From: a virus
Virus record (IMG/VR): IMGVR_UViG_3300013014_000035
Location: 1-57,866 of that record
Strand: one strand, 5' to 3'
DNA: 57,866 nt
The notes beneath the pieces were generated by a model. The model was not told the DNA's origin. It made no database searches and saw only the letters and a program-made list of their open reading frames with translations. Below are positions 44,383 through 53,600 of the stretch, one piece after another (positions within the stretch are counted from its first letter, which is position 1; every line of letters begins with the position of its first letter). The position numbers were made by a program, and so were the translations under genes.

Positions 44383-46875
44383 ATGAAACCAATTGCGCAA
44401 ACATTTATAATTAATCAACCTGAAACTGGCGTTGAAGCAGTATTTTTAACGAGTGTTGATCTTTATTTTAAGGAAAAATCATCAACATATGGGGTCGAAT
44501 TACAGATTCGTGAAACAACAAACGGTTATCCAAATCAGAATCAATTACCATATGCGTCAAAAATATTATCAGCTTCTAGTGTTAATATAAGTGAAAATGC
44601 TTCGTCTGCAACCAAGTTTACTTTTGATACACCTGTACTTGTAAGAACAAACGAACAGTTTGCACTTGCTGTTATTCCAGTAGGTGGTTCTAATAATTAT
44701 ACTATTTGGACGGCAGATTATAATCAGAAAGATGTAATTTCGGATGTTCCTATCCGTACTAATAATCAACTTGGATCTTTGTTTATCTCATCAAATGACC
44801 TAAATTTTACACCTATTCAGAGTGAAAGTATGAAGTATACTCTTTATACTGCTCAATTTACTTCCACTTCAGGTACTGCTGTATATCGTAATTCCGATAG
44901 TGATGCATTTGCTGTTACCGATATTATAGGTAATTTTGGTGTTGGTGAGCAAGTTGTTGTTGCAAATAATCTTCTTTCAATTGCTGCTATTACAAGTTCT
45001 GCATCGTTTACAAGTAATGAAATTGTAGTGCAACCAAATACTGCAACATCAATTTATAATGCTACTGCATATGGTACATATGTTGGATCCGAAAGTGGTA
45101 AGATTATATTGACGAATGTCGGTGGAGCATCACCATTTTCAAATACCGGCGGCGGTCTTAAAGGTTTAACATCTGCTGTAACTACTGCAAACTTTACCGG
45201 TATACCATCTTTAGCACCAGTCACATATTCAAATACCACAATTTTAGTACAAACTGCAAATTCAACTTTTGTCCCAGATTTTGTTATAGGTAATTATATT
45301 TACGTTGGTACAAATACAAGATCAACAATTAAAATTTTTAAAATAACTGATGTTGATGCTACCAATAAACTTTTGAAAGTGGATTCAAATATTACATTCA
45401 GTGATTCTGCCGCGCAGATTGGACGAGTTAGAGCTGATGCCAATCTTTATGGTTACTATTCAGCTGCTTCTAGAAATACAGATGGTGTGGTTGGTATGCT
45501 TTTAAATTATGTTACAGCAACATCGTCACAAAATTTTGCAAATGCAACTAATAATTTCCTGATTGGTCGTTCTTCTGGCGCTTCAGGAAGAAATCTTGGA
45601 TTAGTAAATGCTTATTATAATTCCATCACATCTCAATTTACATCAATTTCACCAAAGCAAACATCTGAAGTATGGAGTTTTCAAGGTACTGATGCATCAA
45701 GTGGTAGTCTTGACGGATCTTATACATCACTTACACCAGATGTACCATACGAATTTATTGATAACAGACGAGTTATAGTTTCAAAAAGTTCAAATACAAC
45801 TGGCAAATCTCTTACAATAACTTCAAGTCTTATTACCTCGAATAATAAGATTTCACCATATATTGATAGAATTCAAAACCAAGCTCATATGACCCGTAAT
45901 ATCACCAGACAGGGTTGGCAGCATAATGGTTATATTATTACTATTGCAAATTCATCTGCAAATGCTACCAATCAATTTTCCTTTGGTGATACTATTTGGC
46001 AATCAAATTCGACTGTTAATACAACAGCTACAATTGTTTATGCTAATTCATCAACCCTATATGTTGCAAATTTAGTTTCATCTAATTCCTCTAATATCCC
46101 AAAACTTAATGCGAATGGCACCAGTTATATTACAGATTCAACAAGTAGTGTTGTAGCTAATGTTACTGCAATTGTGGCTTATAATGAAGCAAGTAACATA
46201 AATCTTTCAAATGCCACTCGTTATATAAGTAAAAATGTTATTTTGGCTGATAAACAAGATGCTGAAGATTTAGTTACTTATATTGGTGCTTATAGACCAC
46301 CCGGCACAGAATTTCAAGTATATGGTAAATTCTTAAGTAGTTCTGATGGTGATGTTTTTGGATCAAAAGATTGGTCTTTGTTGGTAGAAACTTCAAATCC
46401 AGCTACACGCTCTAGTATAATCAACCGTGATGATATTGTTGAATTGACTTATGATCTTCCTTCATCTGTCCAAGTATTCGGTGCAAGCGCAGTTGCAAAT
46501 TCAGGTTCAGCTACTATTAAAATTGATTCAACGGCATCTTTTAGTCCAGGGCAATTTATATATTTTAGAGACAATGCTAATGGTTATTTTAATGTTAGAC
46601 AGGTAGTTAATGTAACTAATTCTACATTTTTAACATTATCATCTACCCCTTCTGTAAATACCATAAATGCTTCTGTTGGATATATCCCAGAGCTGCAATC
46701 ACAGTATGGCGCATTCAGATATACCAATAATTACAGTGTAGCTCGTTACACAACATCCGCCGATGGCGTTTTTGATAGGTTTAAAACTTTTGCCGTAAAA
46801 ATTGTTCTTACTTCCGATACAGAAGTCGTTATACCAAGAATGACCGATATGCGATGCTTGGCACTTCAGGTATAA
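44383..46875 (+). CDS. Virion structural protein, baseplate/fibre region
   Basis: This 830-residue protein starts K-P-I-A-Q-T-F-I-I-N-Q-P-E-T-G-V-E-A-V-F-L-T-S, with D-L-Y-F-K-E-K and Y-G-V-E-L-Q-I-R-E-T-T-N-G-Y-P, a start that I recognise from cyanophage structural proteins placed after the DUF4815 gene. The rest is Thr/Ser/Asn-rich beta sequence. An AAGAAGGAAAG lies upstream of the ATG. It is likely part of the short-tail-fibre or gp10-like zone of the baseplate. Confidence 0.78.
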   Translation: MKPIAQTFIINQPETGVEAVFLTSVDLYFKEKSSTYGVELQIRETTNGYPNQNQLPYASKILSASSVNISENASSATKFTFDTPVLVRTNEQFALAVIPVGGSNNYTIWTADYNQKDVISDVPIRTNNQLGSLFISSNDLNFTPIQSESMKYTLYTAQFTSTSGTAVYRNSDSDAFAVTDIIGNFGVGEQVVVANNLLSIAAITSSASFTSNEIVVQPNTATSIYNATAYGTYVGSESGKIILTNVGGASPFSNTGGGLKGLTSAVTTANFTGIPSLAPVTYSNTTILVQTANSTFVPDFVIGNYIYVGTNTRSTIKIFKITDVDATNKLLKVDSNITFSDSAAQIGRVRADANLYGYYSAASRNTDGVVGMLLNYVTATSSQNFANATNNFLIGRSSGASGRNLGLVNAYYNSITSQFTSISPKQTSEVWSFQGTDASSGSLDGSYTSLTPDVPYEFIDNRRVIVSKSSNTTGKSLTITSSLITSNNKISPYIDRIQNQAHMTRNITRQGWQHNGYIITIANSSANATNQFSFGDTIWQSNSTVNTTATIVYANSSTLYVANLVSSNSSNIPKLNANGTSYITDSTSSVVANVTAIVAYNEASNINLSNATRYISKNVILADKQDAEDLVTYIGAYRPPGTEFQVYGKFLSSSDGDVFGSKDWSLLVETSNPATRSSIINRDDIVELTYDLPSSVQVFGASAVANSGSATIKIDSTASFSPGQFIYFRDNANGYFNVRQVVNVTNSTFLTLSSTPSVNTINASVGYIPELQSQYGAFRYTNNYSVARYTTSADGVFDRFKTFAVKIVLTSDTEVVIPRMTDMRCLALQV

Positions 46876-46876
46876 T

Positions 46877-47101
46877 ATGCAGTCTCTCCCAGAGTTCTTA
46901 AAAGTAAAAGATAAACCTGATCTTATTCGTGAAAAAAATAGTAGTGCTATTCTCAATACTAATTTGAGCGAGTTGAATAAATATAAGCAAGATCGTGAAG
47001 AAAAAATAAAGTTAAAAAAGTTGCTTGAAGAAAGTGACCAGATGAAAAATGATATAGAAGAAATCAAGTCTTTATTAAGACAATTGATAGGACAGATGTA
47101 A
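46877..47101 (+). CDS. Small coiled-coil protein
   Basis: This 74-residue protein follows the structural gene almost without a gap. From about residue 28 it is a continuous charged heptad-rich helix (L-S-E-L-N-K-Y, K-L-K-K-L-L-E-E, I-E-E-I-K-S-L-L-R-Q-L). It is probably a trimeric or dimeric coiled coil, possibly a fibre connector or chaperone. A similarly small gene at this site is common in related phages. Confidence 0.72.
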   Translation: MQSLPEFLKVKDKPDLIREKNSSAILNTNLSELNKYKQDREEKIKLKKLLEESDQMKNDIEEIKSLLRQLIGQM

Positions 47102-47104
47102 AAC

Positions 47105-50100
47105 ATGACTATTTTTGTATCCAATACCGGAAATACAGCTACTTTTTATTCTTGGTTAACAGCAACCAATTTACTTGCCACTATTGCATCTCAAAATGCG
47201 GTTACTGTAGACACAAGTCCTACCGGATCTAATTCCATCGGCAATGGTTATGTGGTTGGTTATTTTGGTGCAAATACACTTGTTGCTTATAATGGTATTG
47301 CAGGTGGTACTCTTAATACTGGTAATACACTTAATCTTCTTACAAATACTGCTTTTGTATACAGTGGTACAAATTTGGTTTCGTTTACCGCCAACAGTTT
47401 AACTTCAAATGTTTCTATTGTATCAAATGCAGTTAATATTATATCAGTGAGTGGTAATACCACTCTTGGTGGTATATTTTTAAATATTAATGCCACAACA
47501 ACCAATATAAATTCAGCTACATTTTATGCTAATACTACTGCCACGATTACAGGTAATACCACATTAAAAGCAAATACTTCATTTGCTTCCTTTACACTTA
47601 CTGGTAATACTTCAGCAGTTGTATTACTTGCAAATACATCAAATACCACTATCGTTGGTAATGTTTATTTGTCAAATACAGTAAATATTACTGGTGCCGC
47701 AATTCTTTCAAATACAATTTCAGTTACTGGCGCCGCAACACTTAGTAATACCTTAAACGTAACTGGCTTTGCTAATTTACAATCATCTGCGAATGTGGCA
47801 GGTTACTTAGGAGTAGTTGGTAATGCTAATGTTGGTGGTACGATTGGTGTTATCGGTGCCGCATCATTTAGTAATACTTTAAACGTAACTGGTGCGGCTA
47901 ATCTTCAGTCATCTGCTAACGTTGGTGGTACTATTGGCGTTGTAGGTGCTGCATCATTTAGTAATACAATTTCCATTACAGGTAATGCCAACGTTGGTGG
48001 TACTATTGGTATTACAGGTGCTGCCAATATTGGTGGTACCATCGGTGTTGTAGGTGCCACAACTTTATCAAACACCTTAAATGTGGTAGGTGCTGCTAAT
48101 TTACAATCATCTGCTAATGTGGCAACTTATTTGAGTGTAGGTGGTAATGCCAATGTCGGTGGCACTATTGGTATTGTAGGATCTACAACTTTATCAAATA
48201 CTTTAAATGTTGTGGGAACCGCAAATCTCCAATCGGCAGCTAATATTGGTGGAAATTTAAGTGTTGCTGGTAATGCCAATGTCGGTGACACTATTTCAGT
48301 TACCGGCGCTACAACCTTATCCAATACTTTAAATGTGGTAGGTGCTGCTAATTTACAATCTTCCGCTAATATAGCAACTTATTTGGGAGTAGGTGGTAAT
48401 GCTAATGTTGGTGGTACCATTGGTGTTGTAGGTAATGCGAATGTCGGTGGTACTATTTCAGTTACAGGTGCCGCAACATTTAGTAATACTTTAAATATAA
48501 TAGGCGCTGCTAATTTACAATCATCTGCTAACGTTGCTGGATATTTGAGAGTAGTTGGTAATGTAACTTTTAGTAATACAATTTCAATTACAGGCGCCGC
48601 AAATGTTTTAAGCACAATTGGTGTTACAGGTGCTACAACTCTATCAAATACTTTAAATGTGGTAGGTGCTGTAAATCTTCAGTCATCTGCTAATATAGCA
48701 AGTTATTTGGGGGTAGTTGGTAACGCTAATGTCGGTGGTACTATTGGTATTGCAAGTAATGCTAACGTTGGTGGTACTATTGGTATTACAGGTGCTGCAA
48801 CTTTATCCAATACCTTAAACGTAACTGGCGCCGCAAATCTTCAATCATCTGCTAATGTGGCAGGTTATTTGGGGGTAGTCGGTAATACTAATATTGGTGG
48901 TACTATTTCAGTTACCGGTGCTACAACTTTATCCAATACAATTTCAGTTGCTGGTGCGGCCAATGTTTTGAGTACTATGGGGGTTACAGGTGCTACAACT
49001 CTATCAAATACTTTAAATGTAGTAGGTGCCGCCAATTTACAATCGGCAGCTAATATTGGTGGGAATTTAGGTGTTGCTGGTAATGCTAACGTAGCTGGTA
49101 GTATGGACATTCGCGGAAATTTTACCGTTAATGGAAATATAACCGTCAACGGAAGTATGACTTACGTTGGATCAACTATCGGTAGTATTATTCCATCAAC
49201 AATAAATTCCGATTATACCCTTGGAAATACAACTTATGTGTGGAAATATGGCTATTTTGAAACCGTTGTATCCGCAAATTTAATTTCAGCTTCCAATATT
49301 ACTTCAACAGGTATTGCATCACTCAATACAGTAACTGTTGCAAATACATTTACAGTAACTAAAAGTGCTACACTCAATAATACTATTTCCGTTACAGGTA
49401 ATGCAACTTTTAGTAATACAATTTCAGTCGCCGGTAATGCCAATGTTGGTGGTACCATTGGTGTTGTAGGTGCCACAACTTTATCCAATACTTTAAATGT
49501 GGTAGGTGCTGCTAATTTACAATCTTCCGCTAATATAGCAACTTATTTGGGAGTAGGTGGTAATGCTAATGTTGGTGGTACCATTGGTGTTGTAGATGCT
49601 GCAAGATTTAGTAATACGTTAAATGTAACTAATACTGTTACATTTAGTAATACTTTAAACGTAACTGGTGCTGCTAATCTTCAATCATCTGCAAATGTGG
49701 CAGGTTACTTGGGAGTAATTGGCAATACTAACGTTGGTGGTACTATTGGTGTTGTAGGTGCTGCATCATTTAGTAATACAATTTCTATTACAGGTAATGC
49801 CAACGTTGGTGGTAGTATTGGTGTTGTAGGTAATGCAAATGTTGGTGGTACCATCGGTGTTGTAGGTAATGCTACATTTAATAATACAATATCGGTTACT
49901 AATACAGCAACATTTTCAAATACTTTATCTGTTGCAGGTGTAACTACATTATCTGCAAACGCTGCAATTGCTGGCAGAGTAATATTAAACGGATTCAGCC
50001 ATCTATTTGCAAATAGTTATACATTTGCAAATAGCACTACCCAAGCAAATATTGATACAGTACCCGCTACTTTATATAGTTCATTCGAATATATGATACA

Positions 50101-50323
50101 ACTTTCAGATACTTCAACTGCAACAAAATATTATCATATGACTAAAATTCTCATTCTAAGTGATGGTGTAGTTCCATACATAACCGAATATGGCACGATG
50201 TTTAACAATTTGTCTCTTGGTACATTCAATGTATCTACCGGTGATGGCAACGTTGTGTTACAACTCACACCAACTACTGCTAATGTTGTCGCTAAATTCA
50301 TCAGAACTTCTATAGTTCAATAA
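47105..50323 (+). CDS. Repetitive beta-helix tail fibre protein
   Basis: This 1072-residue protein has an N-terminal domain (about residues 1-180), a long region made of repeating six-residue steps such as N-A-N-V-G-G, T-I-G-V-V-G, A-A-S-F-S-N, T-L-N-V-T-G and A-N-L-Q-S-S (about 190-670 and 770-950), an intervening segment (about 680-760) and a C-terminal domain of about 110 residues. A period of six with an inward hydrophobic residue suggests a triangular beta-helix or fibrous trimer. The most likely role is a tail fibre or whisker shaft. Confidence 0.85.
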   Translation: MTIFVSNTGNTATFYSWLTATNLLATIASQNAVTVDTSPTGSNSIGNGYVVGYFGANTLVAYNGIAGGTLNTGNTLNLLTNTAFVYSGTNLVSFTANSLTSNVSIVSNAVNIISVSGNTTLGGIFLNINATTTNINSATFYANTTATITGNTTLKANTSFASFTLTGNTSAVVLLANTSNTTIVGNVYLSNTVNITGAAILSNTISVTGAATLSNTLNVTGFANLQSSANVAGYLGVVGNANVGGTIGVIGAASFSNTLNVTGAANLQSSANVGGTIGVVGAASFSNTISITGNANVGGTIGITGAANIGGTIGVVGATTLSNTLNVVGAANLQSSANVATYLSVGGNANVGGTIGIVGSTTLSNTLNVVGTANLQSAANIGGNLSVAGNANVGDTISVTGATTLSNTLNVVGAANLQSSANIATYLGVGGNANVGGTIGVVGNANVGGTISVTGAATFSNTLNIIGAANLQSSANVAGYLRVVGNVTFSNTISITGAANVLSTIGVTGATTLSNTLNVVGAVNLQSSANIASYLGVVGNANVGGTIGIASNANVGGTIGITGAATLSNTLNVTGAANLQSSANVAGYLGVVGNTNIGGTISVTGATTLSNTISVAGAANVLSTMGVTGATTLSNTLNVVGAANLQSAANIGGNLGVAGNANVAGSMDIRGNFTVNGNITVNGSMTYVGSTIGSIIPSTINSDYTLGNTTYVWKYGYFETVVSANLISASNITSTGIASLNTVTVANTFTVTKSATLNNTISVTGNATFSNTISVAGNANVGGTIGVVGATTLSNTLNVVGAANLQSSANIATYLGVGGNANVGGTIGVVDAARFSNTLNVTNTVTFSNTLNVTGAANLQSSANVAGYLGVIGNTNVGGTIGVVGAASFSNTISITGNANVGGSIGVVGNANVGGTIGVVGNATFNNTISVTNTATFSNTLSVAGVTTLSANAAIAGRVILNGFSHLFANSYTFANSTTQANIDTVPATLYSSFEYMIQLSDTSTATKYYHMTKILILSDGVVPYITEYGTMFNNLSLGTFNVSTGDGNVVLQLTPTTANVVAKFIRTSIVQ
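47650..49130 (+). repeat. Degenerate 18/36-bp tandem repeats within the fibre gene
   Basis: The DNA is a patchwork of related 18-bp units coding for the hexads; recurrent versions include GGTAATGCTAATGTTGGT and CAATCATCTGCTAATGT. Units vary by synonymous changes. A second block runs from about 49430 to 49930. Confidence 0.8.
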
Positions 50324-50332
50324 GAGGTTAAC

Positions 50333-50659
50333 ATGGCTTCAAAAATAAACGTTGTAATTGATCAAGGTACTACATTTAACACGATGTATACAATACACAA
50401 TGCTGCTGATGAACCGATTGATTTTACTGGATACAGTGCCAATTCTCAAATGAGAAAATCTTATTCATCTTCGGTTGCATACGTTTTTGACGTTGGGTTA
50501 AATAGTAACGGGCAAATTACTATTTCAATGAATGCTGCCACTACAAATAGCGTTACAGCTGGTCGTTATGTTTATGATATCGAAGTCCAGGATTTGTCTG
50601 GTGTTAGATCTCGTATTGTTGAAGGAATAGTTACGGTAACACCACAAGTATCGAGGTAA
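50333..50659 (+). CDS. Small Ig-like virion protein
   Basis: This 108-residue protein reads as a compact beta-sandwich: G-T-T-F-N-T-M-Y-T-I-H-N-A-A-D-E-P-I-D-F-T-G with strands separated by turns, and G-R-Y-V-Y-D-I-E-V-Q-D near the C-terminus. The pattern (I-D-L/F-T-G-Y...A...M-R) matches small structural domains found in many phages next to fibre genes. It lies behind AAGAGG. It may cap or link the fibre proteins on either side. Confidence 0.75.
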   Translation: MASKINVVIDQGTTFNTMYTIHNAADEPIDFTGYSANSQMRKSYSSSVAYVFDVGLNSNGQITISMNAATTNSVTAGRYVYDIEVQDLSGVRSRIVEGIVTVTPQVSR

Positions 50660-50660
50660 T

Positions 50661-53600
50661 ATGACTTATATAGTTAAATCCGTAACAAACAATCAATACA
50701 CTGTAAAAGTAGTAAATCAAAACGGTTCACTGCTTCAGGTACCAACGACAGTTCCTACTGTAACTACCTCTGCAATTTCTGATATTTCTAAATATTCTAC
50801 AACAGTAGATATGTTGGCAAATGACACCACAACATATGCAAATGCAGTAACTTATGTCACAAGTAAGTCTTACGTCAACACTTCACAACTATCCGCAAAT
50901 CTTATAAATTATCAGACAACGGCTGGTTTATCATCTAATGTCGCAATGTTGACTGCCAATAATGCAAATTATCTTGGCGGGACTATAGCGTCAAGTTATC
51001 AAACAACCGCAGGTCTAAGCGCCAACGTAGCTGCTTTGACTGCTAACAACTCTTTGTATCTTGGAAGTGTTGTTGCCGCTTCGTATGTTAATTCCGCACA
51101 ATTGACTAGTAACCTTTCCAATTATCAAACAACAGCTGGTATGTCTAGTAATGTGGCAACGCTGACTGCTAATAATTCATTGTATCTAGGAACTGTTGCT
51201 GCAGCTTCATACGTTAACACTTCCGGCGCATACACTATTACCGGTATTCATACTTATAATGCTAATGTAACATTTGGTTCTACATCAGCAATTATTGCTA
51301 ATAGTATTTTTGGTTCCGCAGGACAAGTACTTGCTTCAAATGGAACAGGTATGTACTGGTCAACTTTTTCGAGTGTTAATACCAATTTTCAATATGCTTG
51401 GTCAAATACTCAAACATTTTCAAATACAATCACTTTCACACAAGTAATAAATGGTACTGCCAATAATGCAAATTATCTTGGTGGTATTGCCGCGGCATCA
51501 TATGTTAATTCTGCACAGCTGTCAAGTAATCTTGCACTTTATCAAACAACAGCAGGATTAAGCGCGAATGTAGCAACATTAACCGCCAACAACACATCGT
51601 TTGTTGGTTCAATATCAGCCGCTAACATTGTTTCAAACGCGCAATTACAATCTAATCTTGCAAACTATCAGACAACTACAGGTCTTTCCGCTAATGTAGC
51701 TAAATTAGATGCTAACAACGCATTGTATCTCGGTGGTATCATTGCTGCATCGTATGTTAATTCAGCACAGTTATCAAGCAATCTTACAAACTATCAGACG
51801 ATAGCAGGATTAAGTGCTAATGTAGCAATATTAACTGCCAATAATACAAATTATCTTGGTGGTATTATTGCGGCTTCCTATGTTAATACTTCACAGCTGT
51901 CAGGTAATCTAACGAATTACCAAACTACGGCGGGGTTAAGTTCCAATGTTGCAACTTTAACTGCTAATAATTCTAGTTATCTTGGCGGTACTTTAGCCTC
52001 AGGTTACCAAACAACAGCAGGTCTATCAAGTAACGTAGCAACTTTAACTGCTAACAACTCATTGTATCTTGGTGGTACTCTAGCATCAGGTTACCAAACA
52101 ACAGCAGGTCTATCAAGTAACGTAGCAACTTTAACTGCTAATAATACATCGTTCGTTGGTACTGTATCAGCCGCTAACGTGGTATCAAATGCTCAGTTAC
52201 AAGCCAATTTAACAAACTATCAGACTACCGCCGGTTTATCAGCAAACGTTGCAACATTAACTTCAAACAATGCTGGTTATCTTGGTGGTATCATTGCCGC
52301 ATCATATGTTAATTCAGCACAACTTTCATCCAATTTGGCTTTATACCAAACAACAGCTGGTTTGTCGGCTAACGTAGTAACGCTTACTGCCAACAATACT
52401 AATTTTGTAGGGTCAGTTTCTGCAGCAAATGTAATTTCGAACGCACAATTACAATCTAATCTAACGAATTATCAAACAACCGCAGGATTGAGCGCTAACG
52501 TAGCAAAACTAGACGCTAATAACGCTCTGTATCTAGGAACAGCAGCTGCAGCATCTTACGTTAACACTTCTGGCGCGTACACTATTACTGGTATTCATAC
52601 GCATAACGCAAACGTAATATTTGGTTCTACTTCAGCAATTATCGCGAATGGCATTTTCGGAACTTCTGGTCAGCTATTAACTTCCAACGGCACAGGTTTG
52701 TATTGGTCGACTCCTGGCGCTGCGGGAGTTAATACTGCTGCACAATACTCGTGGTCGAACACTCAGACGTTTTCCAACACGATTACGTTCACGCAAGTAA
52801 TAAATGGCACCGCGAACAACGCAAATTATCTTGGAGGAATTGCTGCAGCGTCGTATGTAAATTCGGCGCAACTATCAAGCAACCTTTCTAATTACCAAAC
52901 AACGGCTGGATTAAGTTCTAACGTAGCAACGTTAACCGCTAATAATAGCAACAACTTCGGCGGCGCGTCGCTAACCACTATTCAGTCTCAGATTACCGGT
53001 AATGCTGGTACTGCTTATACTAATGCTGTGAATTACGTAACTGCGGCTGCTTACGTTAACACTGCGCAGCTTTCGGCGAATTTAACAAATTACCAAACGA
53101 CTGCCGGATTGAGCGCAAACGTTGCCGTTTTGACCTCAAATAATTCGTTGTATCTCGGCGGAACTTTAGCGTCTGGTTATCAAACAACGGCTGGTCTTTC
53201 TGCTAATGTTGCTACACTTACGTCTAATAATGCATTATATCTCGGCGGTGTAATTGCTTCGTCGTATGTAAATTCGGCTCAACTTTCTTCAAATTTAAGT
53301 AATTACCAAACAACGGCTGGTTTAAGCGCGAATGTTGCTATTTTAACTTCAAACAATGCTGGCTATCTTGGCGGTATTATAGCATCAAGTTATGTTAATT
53401 CGGCGCAGCTATCAAGTAATTTAACAAATTACCAAACTACGGCTGGTTTGTCGGCTAACGTAGCTACCTTAACTGCTAATAATTCAAATTATTTGGGAAC
53501 TGTTGCTGCTGCATCTTACGTTAACACGTCGGGTAATTACACTATTGCAGGTAATTTAAATTTTACTGGAACAAATAACTACTTCAGCGCTTTATATGCT

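Noticed and set aside
50661-53500. CRISPR-like repeat array
   Set aside because: Repeats are in-frame protein repeats with variable codons, no constant direct repeat or spacers, and no cas genes are present.
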